Source: Actinomycetospora chibensis (GTDB taxonomy: Bacteria; Actinomycetota; Actinomycetes; Mycobacteriales; Pseudonocardiaceae). From it: a stretch of DNA of 64,000 nucleotides. Made by a program: the position numbers and the translations under genes. The notes beneath the pieces are model-generated. The model did not search any database. It was not told the DNA's origin and saw only the letters and a program-made list of their open reading frames with translations. Shown piece after piece: positions 48,545 through 56,605 of this stretch. Location: assembly GCF_028737215.1 (NCBI RefSeq), contig NZ_JAQZAM010000009.1, forward strand, positions 62,001-126,000, in the 5' to 3' direction. Each line of letters starts with the position of its first letter. The stretch's first letter is position 1.

Positions 48545-48937
48545 GTGCCGACCTACCCCTACGCCTGCACCGCTTGCGATCACCGCTTCGAGCAGGTCCA
48601 GGCGTTCTCCGACCCCTCGCTGACCGAGTGCCCCGAGTGCGGCGGACGCTTGCGCAAGGTGTTCTCGTCGGTCGGGATCGTCTTCAAGGGCAGCGGCTTC
48701 TACCGCAACGACGCCCGCGCCGGCTCCGGCGCGAGCTCGGAGAAGGCCTCGGCGTCGGCGGAGTCCGGCTCGGGCGACCCGAAGGGCTCGGGCGAGTCGA
48801 CGAGCACCAAGACCGAGACGAAGAGCGCGTCGGACTCCGGCAGCAGCTCCGGCTCGAGCTCCTCGACCGCCGGGTCGAGCTCGTCCGGGTCGTCGGGCTC
48901 CTCGAGCTCCTCGGGATCGTCCGCGAAGTCGGCCTGA
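48545..48937 (+). CDS. FmdB-family zinc-ribbon protein, Ruc-like chaperone
   Basis: A 130-residue protein with an N-terminal zinc ribbon (YPYACTACDHRFEQVQ and ECPECGGRLRKVF, two CxxC pairs), the family GFYRND, and a 75-residue Ser/Gly/Lys disordered tail. The M. tuberculosis homologue Rv0991c (Ruc) is a zinc-binding chaperone activated by oxidation of these cysteines, cooperating with DnaK. All four cysteines are present here. A CIRCE operator precedes it. The start is the GTG at 48545 after GGGAGTGCAC; an in-frame GTG at 48539 would add two residues. Confidence 0.88.
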   Translation: MPTYPYACTACDHRFEQVQAFSDPSLTECPECGGRLRKVFSSVGIVFKGSGFYRNDARAGSGASSEKASASAESGSGDPKGSGESTSTKTETKSASDSGSSSGSSSSTAGSSSSGSSGSSSSSGSSAKSA

Positions 48938-48952
48938 GAGGGCCGAGGGGTG

Positions 48953-48987
48953 GTCCGGGACGTCGGCCCCGAGCCGACGTCCCGGAC
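48953..48987 (+). terminator. 15-bp-stem hairpin terminator
   Basis: A perfect 15-bp stem (48953-48967 with 48973-48987; core GTCCGGGACGTCGGC) with a five-base loop, 15 bases after the Ruc-like gene. It has no T-tract, as is usual in high-GC actinobacteria. Confidence 0.8.
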
Positions 48988-49134
48988 CTGCCTGACGCCC
49001 ACCCGCTCCCCAGCGGCCGGCATCGGGGTCCTCGCACCCTGTATGACGGCCGACACGCCTCGATGGTTCCCCTGATCGAGCAGGACCACCCTTTCGGGTG
49101 ACGGTCTCGAGGTTTCGGGGCTGGTCCAGAAGGC

Positions 49135-50037
49135 TCAGAGGGGGCGGCGACGGGACCCGGGGCTCGTCCCCGACCTGTCCCGCGGACCGCCCTCCTGGGC
49201 GGCCAGCAGCGGCGAGCGCGACAGCAGGAACACGCCCACCGTCATCAGCCCGGCGCCGATGAACCCGCCGAGCAGGGCCGCGCCGCCGTTGACCTCCTCG
49301 CCCAGCAGCCCGATGCCCCACGTCGACGAGAGCAGCGGGTTGCCGAGGATCAGGCCCGGCTGGGAGGCGAGCAGACGCCCCGCCCGCAGCGCGTACTGGA
49401 GCGTCAGGAACGCCGCCGGCGCGACGGGCAGGAGCAGGTAGCTCTGCCAGGTCGTCAGCACCCCGGCGATCCCGCCCTCCGCCAGCGCCTCGGACATCGC
49501 CTTGACGATCACCGCCACGAAGCCCGAGCCGATGCCGGCGGCGATCCCGTACCACGCGGCGCGCGCCACGGGACGCGACCGCTCGGCGATCGCGCTGGCC
49601 CCGCCGAGCAGGCCCAGGGTCACGATCGTGCCGAGGATCCACGTCACGGCCCCGGCGCCCAGGGCGTCGCCGCCGCTGGGCTGCAGGCTGACCAGCAGGA
49701 CGACGAGTCCGACCGACATGATCGCGACGGCGATCCACTCGCGTCGCCGCAGCGCACCCCCGAGCACGAACCAGCCGAGCAGCAGCGTGAACGGCAGCTC
49801 CATGACCAGCACCGGCTGCACCAGGGCGATCGACCCGAGGCTCAGCGCCACGGCCTGCAGCGCGACGGCGACGCAGAAGATCGAGGTCCCGATCAGCCAC
49901 GCCGGCCGCTGGACCATGTCGCGCAGGGTGCCGGCGCTGATGCCGCGGGAGCGGGCGCTGTCCTGCGCGGCCTTGCGCTGCAGGACGAGGGCCATCGCGT
50001 TGGCGATCGTGGCCAGCAGCACGAGCACCACGGCCAT
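49135..50037 (-). CDS. DMT/EamA-like transporter
   Basis: A 300-residue membrane protein with ten hydrophobic helices arranged as two EamA-like halves (VALQAVALSLGSIALVQPVLVMELPF in the first, IAAGIGSGFVAVIVKAMSEAL in the second, noted by position only). The family exports or exchanges small metabolites; the substrate is unknown. The start is ATG after a weak ribosome-binding site. It is convergent with the Ruc-like gene. Confidence 0.85.
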   Translation of the reverse strand: MAVVLVLLATIANAMALVLQRKAAQDSARSRGISAGTLRDMVQRPAWLIGTSIFCVAVALQAVALSLGSIALVQPVLVMELPFTLLLGWFVLGGALRRREWIAVAIMSVGLVVLLVSLQPSGGDALGAGAVTWILGTIVTLGLLGGASAIAERSRPVARAAWYGIAAGIGSGFVAVIVKAMSEALAEGGIAGVLTTWQSYLLLPVAPAAFLTLQYALRAGRLLASQPGLILGNPLLSSTWGIGLLGEEVNGGAALLGGFIGAGLMTVGVFLLSRSPLLAAQEGGPRDRSGTSPGSRRRPL

Positions 50038-50268
50038 GCCAGCGCCCGCCTCTTCCCGCTCCCGGCCCCCGTGGACGGGTCGCCCTCGGCCGCAAACTAC
50101 CGCCCGGTCCGGTGCGCCCGCCGCGCCGGGCCGGTGGACGGGATGATCACTGCCGCGTCGATGGTCGCGGGCGGTTTGGTCCCGTTCGCCGTCCCCATCG
50201 TCCGGATGCGTCCACAGGCCCGGAGACAGGACTGGGTGTCCACCGCGAGCCCGTCCTAGCGTCGGGGT

Positions 50269-50925
50269 GTGGCGGACGAGACCAGGCGGGGCCCTCGACG
50301 GTGGCGGCTCCCGCCGCCGGGATGGCGACGGACCGTGGCGCTGCGGCGCGCCGCCGCCGGGCTGCTCGTGGTGCTCGCGCTCGGGCTGCTCGCGGCGCCG
50401 TCGGTCGCGCCGGCCGGCACGCCGGTGCTCGTCGCCGCCCGCGACCTCGCACCGGGGGTCGCGCTCGGTCCGGCGGACGTGACGGTGCGGCTGCTCCCGG
50501 GTGAGCTGGTCCCGGCCGGGGCGTTCACCGAGCCGGGCGCGGTCGCCGGGCGTCAGGTGGTCGGCGGGGTCCGGGCCGGCGAGGCGCTGACCGACGTGCG
50601 GCTCCTGGGCCCGGTCGCCGCCGTCGCCGCGGCCGGGGTGCCCGACGCCGCCGGTGTGCCGGTGCGCCTCGCGGACGCGGGCGTGGCCGCGCTGCTCACG
50701 CCGGGGACGCGCGTCGATCTGGTGGCGGCGGGCGCGGACGACGCCGGGCTCGTGCCTGCCGACCCCGCTCTCCTCGCCCCCGGCGCGGTGGTGCTCGCCG
50801 TGCTCCCCGCGCCGGAGCGCACCGCGGGGTCGGCGCCCGTGGTGGTGGTCGCCCTCCCGGCGGCGCTCGCCGCGCGGGTGGCGACGGTGTCACTCCGGGA
50901 GGAGGTCACCGTGACCCTGCGATGA
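50269..50925 (+). CDS. SAF-domain (CpaB/RcpC-like) membrane protein
   Basis: A 218-residue protein with an N-terminal basic leader, one membrane helix (about 26-48) and a SAF domain (about 50-115; VLVAARDLAPGVALGPADVTV, GRQVVGGVRAGEAL). RcpC-like folds occur in Flp-pilus assembly proteins CpaB, but no pilus genes are nearby. Actinobacterial genomes often have a SAF gene near the FmdB/Ruc gene. GGGGT and GTG are directly adjacent, so the start is uncertain by a few residues. Confidence 0.82.
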   Translation: MADETRRGPRRWRLPPPGWRRTVALRRAAAGLLVVLALGLLAAPSVAPAGTPVLVAARDLAPGVALGPADVTVRLLPGELVPAGAFTEPGAVAGRQVVGGVRAGEALTDVRLLGPVAAVAAAGVPDAAGVPVRLADAGVAALLTPGTRVDLVAAGADDAGLVPADPALLAPGAVVLAVLPAPERTAGSAPVVVVALPAALAARVATVSLREEVTVTLR

Positions 50926-50929
50926 GCGC

Positions 50930-51112
50930 TCAGGGCCGGTCGTGGTGCGGCGGGCGCTCGGCGTCGTAGCGGCGGCGGTCCTCGTCGCCCGCGGGGACGT
51001 CCGAGGGGTCGCGCTCGTCGGTCGACGACACCGGGTCGTCGCCGAAGATCGCCGCCCGGCGGGCGGCGCGCCGCCGGGCCTCCTCCGCGTCCTCGTGCCC
51101 GCCGGAGCTCAG
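50930..51112 (-). CDS. small acidic protein (60 aa) with CTG start, coupled to mogA
   Basis: An open frame on the minus strand after mogA codes for 60 residues with a helix HEDAEEARRRAARRAAIF, then the conserved-looking DERDPSDVPAGDEDRRRY and a terminal ERPPHHDRP. Small proteins ending this way follow mogA genes in other actinobacteria (as I recall, not verified). There is no ATG, GTG or TTG in frame anywhere upstream; the only usable codon is CTG at 51112, which overlaps the mogA TGA (CTGA) and has GGAAGAG upstream. The mid-frame GTG would delete the helix. Confidence 0.55.
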   Translation of the reverse strand: MSSGGHEDAEEARRRAARRAAIFGDDPVSSTDERDPSDVPAGDEDRRRYDAERPPHHDRP

Positions 51113-51627
51113 TGCTCTTCCATCCCGGAGAGCTCGGCGACGACGTGCGAGATCAGCGGCGTGAGCGTGGCCATGCCGTCGCGCACCGCCGCGCGCGACG
51201 ACGCGAGGTTCACCACGAGGGTGCTGCCCGACACGCCGACCAGCCCGCGCGAGAGCCCGGCGTCGACGGCGCCGGCGGCGAGGCCGGACGCGCGGATGGC
51301 CTCGGCGATGCCGGGGATGGGGCGGTCGAGCACGCCGGCGGTCGCGTCGGCGGTCACCGCGCGCGGCGACACCCCGGTGCCGCCGACGGTGACGACGAGG
51401 TCGACGCCGCCGATCACCGCGGTGTTGAGCGCGTTGCGGATGGCGACCGACTCCCCGGGCACCACGATCGTCCCGTCCACCACCAGGCCGGCCTCACCGA
51501 GCAGCTCGGTGACCAGCGGACCGATCGAGTCCGAGCTCTCCCCCCGGCTGACCCGGTCGTCGACGACGACCACGAGGGCCCGCCCCAGCAACTCCTCCGT
51601 GCCGCCGTGCAGCGGCTGGTTCTCCAT
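51109..51627 (-). CDS. mogA: MogA/MoaB-family molybdenum cofactor protein
   Basis: A 172-residue MoCF-domain protein (adenylates molybdopterin before molybdate insertion). Motifs: VVVVDDRVSRGESSDSIGPL, VVTVGGTGVSPRAVTADAT (the nucleotide-binding GGTG loop), PGIAEAIRASGLAAG, GVSGSTLVVNLASSRAAV. It matches moaB2, next to pepD in mycobacteria. TACGTT seven bases before the ATG suggests a leaderless transcript. Its TGA overlaps the CTG of the small gene, so they are coupled. Confidence 0.92.
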   Translation of the reverse strand: MENQPLHGGTEELLGRALVVVVDDRVSRGESSDSIGPLVTELLGEAGLVVDGTIVVPGESVAIRNALNTAVIGGVDLVVTVGGTGVSPRAVTADATAGVLDRPIPGIAEAIRASGLAAGAVDAGLSRGLVGVSGSTLVVNLASSRAAVRDGMATLTPLISHVVAELSGMEEH

Positions 51628-51686
51628 GGCGCCCAACGTAGTAGGGGTGGATCCGGTGCCGCCGGGTGGTCGTTAGCGTTTCCGGG

Positions 51687-52745
51687 GTGCGCGTACTCCT
51701 GACGGGCGGTGCCGGGTTCATCGGCTCGCACATCGCCGATCTCCTGGTCGAGCGGGGTCACACCCCGGTGCTGCTCGACGCCCTGCTCCCCCAGGCGCAC
51801 ACGGAGGGCAAGGCGCCCGCCTGGCTCGACCGCCACGAGGTCGTGCACGGCGACGTCCGCGACGCGGGACTGCTCGACCGGCTGCTCCCCCGGGTCGACA
51901 CCGTGTGCCACCAGGCCGCGATGGTCGGCCACGGCGTCGACCCCAACGACGGGCCGGACTTCACCCAGAACAACGACGTCGCCACCTCGGTCCTGCTCGC
52001 GGCCATGTTCCGGTCCGGGCACCGCGACCTGGTGATGGCGAGCTCGATGGTCGTCTACGGCGAGGGCCGCTACTCGTGCCCCGAGCACGGGATCGTCCCG
52101 GCACCCGCGCGCACCCAGGCCGACGTCGACGCGGGCCGCTACGACCTCCCGTGCCCGCACTGCGGCCGCGACCTCGGCGGCGAGCTGATCCCCGAGGACG
52201 CCCCGCTCGAGCCCCGCAGCACGTACGCGGCCACGAAGCTCGCCCAGGAGCACCTCGCCGTCGCCTGGGCGCGCGCCACCGGCGGGCGGGTCTGGGCGAT
52301 GCGCTACCACAACGTCTACGGCCCGCGGATGCCGCAGAACACGCCGTACGCGGGCGTCGCGTCGATCTTCCGGTCGTCCCTCGAGCGCGGCGAGGCCCCG
52401 CGCGTGATGGAGGACGGCCGCCAGCGCCGGGACTTCGTGCACGTCGGCGACGTCGCCGCGGCCAATCTCGCCGCGCTGGAGACCCCGGCGGAGGAGGGAC
52501 GCTGCGTCCCGCTCAACGTGTGCTCGGGCGAGGCGCGCACCATCGGCGACCTGGCGACGACCCTCGCCGCCGCCATGGACGGGCCGGCGCCGCAGGTGGT
52601 CGGCGGGGCGCGGCCCGGCGACGTCCGCCACGTCACCGCCGACCCGGCGCGCGCCGCCGCGCTGCTCGGCTACCGCGCGCGCACCCGCTTCGCCGACGGG
52701 ATCGCGGCCTTCGCGACGGACCCTCTGCGCGACGCCGTCGGCTGA
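51687..52745 (+). CDS. NAD-dependent sugar epimerase/dehydratase with zinc-ribbon insert
   Basis: A 352-residue extended SDR. The N-terminal TGGAGFIGSHIADLLVERG, the catalytic tyrosine and lysine in SSTYAATKLAQE-like STYAATKLAQE, and NVYGPRMPQN place it with nucleotide-sugar epimerases. Between strands an insert carries two cysteine pairs, YSCPEHG and LPCPHCGRDL, a small zinc ribbon known in dTDP-L-rhamnose 4-epimerase-like enzymes. The sugar cannot be fixed. TAGCGT seven bases before the GTG indicates a leaderless transcript. It opens a glyco-cluster that runs to 56567. Confidence 0.88.
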   Translation: MRVLLTGGAGFIGSHIADLLVERGHTPVLLDALLPQAHTEGKAPAWLDRHEVVHGDVRDAGLLDRLLPRVDTVCHQAAMVGHGVDPNDGPDFTQNNDVATSVLLAAMFRSGHRDLVMASSMVVYGEGRYSCPEHGIVPAPARTQADVDAGRYDLPCPHCGRDLGGELIPEDAPLEPRSTYAATKLAQEHLAVAWARATGGRVWAMRYHNVYGPRMPQNTPYAGVASIFRSSLERGEAPRVMEDGRQRRDFVHVGDVAAANLAALETPAEEGRCVPLNVCSGEARTIGDLATTLAAAMDGPAPQVVGGARPGDVRHVTADPARAAALLGYRARTRFADGIAAFATDPLRDAVG

Positions 52746-52754
52746 CCACCGGGA

Positions 52755-52777
52755 CGCGCGAACGGGGAGTTCGCGCG
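52755..52777. terminator. bidirectional hairpin between convergent genes
   Basis: A nine-bp stem (CGCGCGAAC with GTTCGCGCG) around loop GGGGA lies ten bases after the epimerase gene and before the end of the convergent membrane gene. Its symmetry suggests it serves both. Confidence 0.65.
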
Positions 52778-52799
52778 CAGAGGAGCAGCGAGTCGGGGG

Positions 52800-52815
52800 A
52801 GCACGCCGATAGGGC
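52800..52815. repeat. dispersed 16-bp repeat, copy B
   Basis: The second copy of the 16-bp unit also found at 48354, again downstream of a plus-strand gene and next to a hairpin. Confidence 0.7.
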
Positions 52816-52841
52816 GTTCGTTGCACCGACCCGGCGAGCAG

Positions 52842-54221
52842 CTACCAGACCGTCAGCAGCAGGTGGTTGATCACGAGCGCGAGGGTCGCCTGGGCGAGCA
52901 GCCACCAACGTGCCGACGGGCGCGGTAGGAGGGCGGCGAGGGGCACGATCCAGACCGCGAAGGGCAGCCAGATCCGCTCGACCTCGGACTTCGAGAGCCC
53001 CGACAGATCGGCGACGGCGATGGCGATCAGCCCCGCCGCGGCGAGGGCCAGCAGGGCGTGCGGCACCGCGCGCGGACGCCAGGCCGCGCGGCGCAGACCC
53101 GCGACGACGGCCGGACCGAGCACCAGCAGCAGGGCGGCGATGTTCCCCCAGACCCAGTACTCGTACGGGCGCAGGAGGCCGTACTCGCCCTCCTGGTAGT
53201 ACCGGACCGTCACCTGCTCGTAGCCCTCGTACCACCAGAACCCGGCGGCGGCGAAGGCGGCGACCACGGCCGCGGCGCCGATCCCGCCGGTGACCAGCGG
53301 GAGGATCCGGCGGCTGCACAGCGCGACGGCGACGGGCAGGAGCCCGGCGAGCACGAGCCCGTAGGAGAAGAACAGCGAGAGCCCGAGGACGACGCCGGCG
53401 AGCAGGCACAGGGCGTGCCCCCCGAGGCCACGGCGCACCGCGCCGAGCGCGAGCAGCGCGACGCCCCAGGCCAGGATCGCCGCGAACATCCCGTCCGCCG
53501 AGACACCCACCCACACCGCGCCCGGGAAGAGCACGCCGAAGGGCAGGTAGGTGCGGGCGAGGTCGCGGTCGCCGAGCGCGGCGAGGGTGATCGCCACCGC
53601 GACCACCGCGGACGCCCCGATCGCCGCCGTGACGACACCGGCGTACTCCCCGCCGGGGAGGCCCGCGCGGTCGAGCAGGACGTAGAAGATCGTCGCGGCG
53701 GGCGGGTGGCCCGACGAGTGCGTCACCAGCGTGTCCGGGGTCTGCCCCGCGATCCGCTCGGCGAACGTCTGCAGGAAGACCGCGATGTCCGGCGTGCGCG
53801 GGATCTCGGCGAGGTACTCGGTCGGCGTCGCCAGCCGCTCGGCGACCCCGACGAACCACCCGTCGATCGTCGCGAGGGCGAAGGTCCACGCCAGGGACGC
53901 GACGTAGGCCACGGCGAGGAGCGGGCCCCAGCGGCACGACCGGGCGACCGCGGGGCCACCGAGGGCGACGACGAGGGCCACCAGGACCGCCGGGACGGTG
54001 CCCGGACCGACGTGCGGGAGCCACTGCGCCAGCAGCGGGGGCCAGCCGACGAGGACGGGGACGCCGGCGTCGATGAGGGCCCAGCCCGCGAGCGCCGCGC
54101 CCGTGACCAGCAGCGATGCCACGGCGACCGCGAGGAGGTCGCCGCGCAGGCGGAACGGGCGGCGGGGCGTGGACGAGGGCTCGTCGGCAGCGCCGGGGCG
54201 GTCCCGCAACACGGTCGTCAT
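52842..54221 (-). CDS. polytopic membrane protein, glycosyltransferase-like (GT-C style)
   Basis: A 459-residue membrane protein with ten or more hydrophobic helices. The first extracytoplasmic loop is long (about 80-190) and contains WTFALATIDGWFVGVAERL, PRTPDIAVFLQTF and THSSGHPPAATIFY; GHPP resembles the HPP-type donor-loop motif of PMT/GT-C enzymes (HPPLSK in pmt). A later loop has YYQEGEYGLLRPYEYWVWG. These features fit a GT-C glycosyltransferase, but no acidic catalytic motif is certain, so function is inferred only. It is divergent from the GT2 gene. Confidence 0.7.
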   Translation of the reverse strand: MTTVLRDRPGAADEPSSTPRRPFRLRGDLLAVAVASLLVTGAALAGWALIDAGVPVLVGWPPLLAQWLPHVGPGTVPAVLVALVVALGGPAVARSCRWGPLLAVAYVASLAWTFALATIDGWFVGVAERLATPTEYLAEIPRTPDIAVFLQTFAERIAGQTPDTLVTHSSGHPPAATIFYVLLDRAGLPGGEYAGVVTAAIGASAVVAVAITLAALGDRDLARTYLPFGVLFPGAVWVGVSADGMFAAILAWGVALLALGAVRRGLGGHALCLLAGVVLGLSLFFSYGLVLAGLLPVAVALCSRRILPLVTGGIGAAAVVAAFAAAGFWWYEGYEQVTVRYYQEGEYGLLRPYEYWVWGNIAALLLVLGPAVVAGLRRAAWRPRAVPHALLALAAAGLIAIAVADLSGLSKSEVERIWLPFAVWIVPLAALLPRPSARWWLLAQATLALVINHLLLTVW

Positions 54222-54379
54222 CACCGGCGGACAGTACGGACGCGCCGTGACCCCCCGGTGAGGAGGGCCGCACGGGCGCCCCGGGTCACCCGTCCGGGGG
54301 TGGACGGCGTGCTCTCGATCGGTAGTGGGCGACCGGACCCCGAACGGCGGGCTCACCAGCGACCTCATAGCGTGACCGG

Positions 54380-55084
54380 GTGGATGGTCGCGTGGACGTG
54401 GTGCTGCCCTGTCTCGACGAGGTCGAAGCGCTGCCGGGGGTCCTCGCCGCCCTGCCCGAGGGGTTCGACGCGGTGGTCTGCGACAACGGCTCGGCCGACG
54501 GCACCCCCGAGCTCGCCGAGCGCCTCGGCGCCCTCGTCGTCCGGGAGGCCCGCAAGGGCTACGGCGCCGCGGTGCACACCGGCCTGGAGGCGACGCGCAC
54601 CGACGTGGTCGCCGTGATCGACGCCGACGGCTCCCTCGACCCGGCCGAGCTCCCGGCGATGGTGCGCCTGCTGCTCGACACCGACGCCGACCTCGTCGTC
54701 GGGCGTCGCGTCCCCTCGTCGCGCGGGGTCTGGCCCTGGCACGCGCGCGCCGGGAACCTCGTGCTCTCCGGTCTCATGCGGGCCCGCGGCGTCGGAGTGC
54801 GCGACATCGCCCCCATCCGCGTCGCCCGCCGGCAGGCTCTGCTCGACCTCGGGATCACCGACCGCGCGTTCGGCTACCCCCTCGAGCTGCTCATCCGCGC
54901 CGGCGCCGCCCGCTGGCGCATCCGCGAGGTCGACGTCGCCTACCGGCCGCGGGCGGGCGGGCGGTCGAAGGTCTCCGGTTCGGTGCGCGGCACCGTGCGC
55001 GCGGTGCGGGACATGGCCCGGGCGGTCGCTCGCACCCGCCCGACGACCGCCGGGCGCACCGACGGCCGGACCACCGCCCGATGA
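54380..55084 (+). CDS. family 2 glycosyltransferase
   Basis: A 234-residue GT-A fold enzyme with DVVLPCLDEVEALPGVLAAL, DNGSADGTPELAERLGA, the DxD region VIDADGSLDPAEL, VGRRVPSSRGVWPWHARAGN and RIREVDVAYRPRAGGRSKVSG. It resembles polyprenyl-phosphate sugar synthases that load a lipid carrier, though it has no membrane helix. TAGCGT six bases before GTG suggests a leaderless transcript. Its stop overlaps the next start (ATGA), the first gene of a three-gene operon. Confidence 0.9.
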   Translation: MDGRVDVVLPCLDEVEALPGVLAALPEGFDAVVCDNGSADGTPELAERLGALVVREARKGYGAAVHTGLEATRTDVVAVIDADGSLDPAELPAMVRLLLDTDADLVVGRRVPSSRGVWPWHARAGNLVLSGLMRARGVGVRDIAPIRVARRQALLDLGITDRAFGYPLELLIRAGAARWRIREVDVAYRPRAGGRSKVSGSVRGTVRAVRDMARAVARTRPTTAGRTDGRTTAR

Positions 55085-55848
55085 GGGGGACGGTCGAACC
55101 GCTGACGAGCCCGCGCACGAACGCGCCCACCATGCGGACCAGTGCGCCGGTGACGAGGGTCGTCCTCGTGCTCGCGAAGGCCCCCGTGGCCGGCCGGGCG
55201 AAGACCAGGCTCATGCCCGCGGCGACCCCGGCCGGAGCGGCCGGCATCGCCGCGGCGGCCCTGCTCGACACCCTCGACGCCGCCCGCTCGGTGCCCGACG
55301 CCCGTGTCGTCGTGGCCCTCGAGGGCGACGTCGCCCGGGCGGAGCGCCACGCCGAGCTGGCCGACGCGCTGGCCGGCACCGTCGTCGTCCCCCAACGCGG
55401 CGACACCCTGGGGCCGCGGATCACGGCGGCGCACGGCGACGTCGCCGAGCTCTTCCCCGCCGCGGTGAGCGTGCAGATCGGGATGGACACCCCTCAGGTC
55501 GACGCCGCGCTGCTCACCGACGCACTCGACCTCGTCACCGCCGACGCGGACGCCGCCCTGGGCCTCGCCCTCGACGGCGGGTGGTGGGCCCTGGCCCTGG
55601 CCGATCCACGTCGGGCCCGTCACATCGCCGACGTCCCCACCTCGCGGGACGACACCGGCGTGGCCACCCTCTCGGCGCTCCGCGCGGGCCACCCGGGGCT
55701 CTCACCCGCCCGGGTGCTCGAGCTGCCGCCGCTCTCGGACGTCGACACCCCTGACGACGCCGTCGCCGTCGCCGACCTCGTCCCCTCCGGCCGCTTCGCC
55801 CGTGCGGTCTCGGACCTGCTCCCCCTTTCCGGAGGCCTCCCACGATGA
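55081..55848 (+). CDS. DUF2064 / TIGR04282-type transferase
   Basis: A 255-residue protein of the DUF2064 family (often named TIGR04282 glycosyltransferase or nucleotidyltransferase-like). Signature: VVLVLAKAPVAGRAKTRLMP, LLDTLDAARSVPDARVVVAL, QRGDTLGPRITAAHGDV, SVQIGMDTPQVDAALL, ALGLALDGGWWALALADPRR. The fold is GT-A-like; the actual reaction is unknown. It is translationally coupled on both sides (ATGA overlaps), which shows it works with the GT2 and methyltransferase genes. Confidence 0.88.
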   Translation: MRGTVEPLTSPRTNAPTMRTSAPVTRVVLVLAKAPVAGRAKTRLMPAATPAGAAGIAAAALLDTLDAARSVPDARVVVALEGDVARAERHAELADALAGTVVVPQRGDTLGPRITAAHGDVAELFPAAVSVQIGMDTPQVDAALLTDALDLVTADADAALGLALDGGWWALALADPRRARHIADVPTSRDDTGVATLSALRAGHPGLSPARVLELPPLSDVDTPDDAVAVADLVPSGRFARAVSDLLPLSGGLPR

Positions 55849-56567
55849 CCCGCGTGACGTCCGCTCCCGACGAGGCCGCCCTGTTCCTCCAGGAGCGCCC
55901 GGCCGACGTGGGCTCGGTGTTCGACGCCGCCCTCGCGGGCCACTGCCAGCGCCTGGTGCGGGGCGACGGGGTCGTGCTGCCGCTCGCCGTGCAGCGCTGG
56001 CACGACGACGCCGACGACGACGACGCCTGGCTGCTCGGACGGTGTACCGGCCCGACGCTCGACCTCGGGTGCGGCCCCGGCCGCCTGGTGGTGGCGCTCG
56101 CGGACCGCGGCGTGCCGGCCCTGGGCGTCGACGTGTCCGTGCAGGCCATCCAGCGCTGCCTCGAGCGCGGCGCCGCCGTGCTGCACCGCGACGCGTTCGA
56201 GCGCCTGCCGGGCGAGGGCCGCTGGCAGCACGTCGTGCTTGCCGACGGCAACATCGGCATCGGCGGGGACCCGGTCACGCTCTTGCGCCGCTGCCGCGCC
56301 CTGCTCGCCGACGGCGGCAGTGTGCTCCTCGAGCTCACGGCGGGCGCCGCTCTCTGGTGCGGCACTGCCTACCTCGAGACCACCGAGGCCGCCGAGACCT
56401 CGGCGGACCCGCTGACCGTCCTCGACCCCTTCGTCGACGGCGGCCCCTGGTTCCCCTGGGCCGTGCTCGGACCGCTCGCGGTGGACGACGTGGCGGCCGA
56501 GGCCGGCCTCGTCGTCGTCGCGCGCGCCGAGGGCGAGCGGTGCTTCGTGGAGCTCGTCCCCGCCTGA
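55845..56567 (+). CDS. class I SAM-dependent methyltransferase
   Basis: A 240-residue methyltransferase. The SAM motif is GPTLDLGCGPGRLVVALADRGVPALGVDV, split here as LDLGCGPGRLVVALAD and ALGVDVSVQAIQRC; motif-IV-like HVVLADGNIGIGGDPVTLLRRCR follows, including the GNIGIGGDP stretch typical of the group that accompanies DUF2064. Substrate unknown; a sugar or lipid acceptor is likely from context. ATGA overlap with the preceding gene. Confidence 0.88.
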   Translation: MTRVTSAPDEAALFLQERPADVGSVFDAALAGHCQRLVRGDGVVLPLAVQRWHDDADDDDAWLLGRCTGPTLDLGCGPGRLVVALADRGVPALGVDVSVQAIQRCLERGAAVLHRDAFERLPGEGRWQHVVLADGNIGIGGDPVTLLRRCRALLADGGSVLLELTAGAALWCGTAYLETTEAAETSADPLTVLDPFVDGGPWFPWAVLGPLAVDDVAAEAGLVVVARAEGERCFVELVPA

Positions 56568-56605
56568 CAGCCGGGTGGCGGGCCGCTGGAGGCCCCTGCG
56601 GGGCG

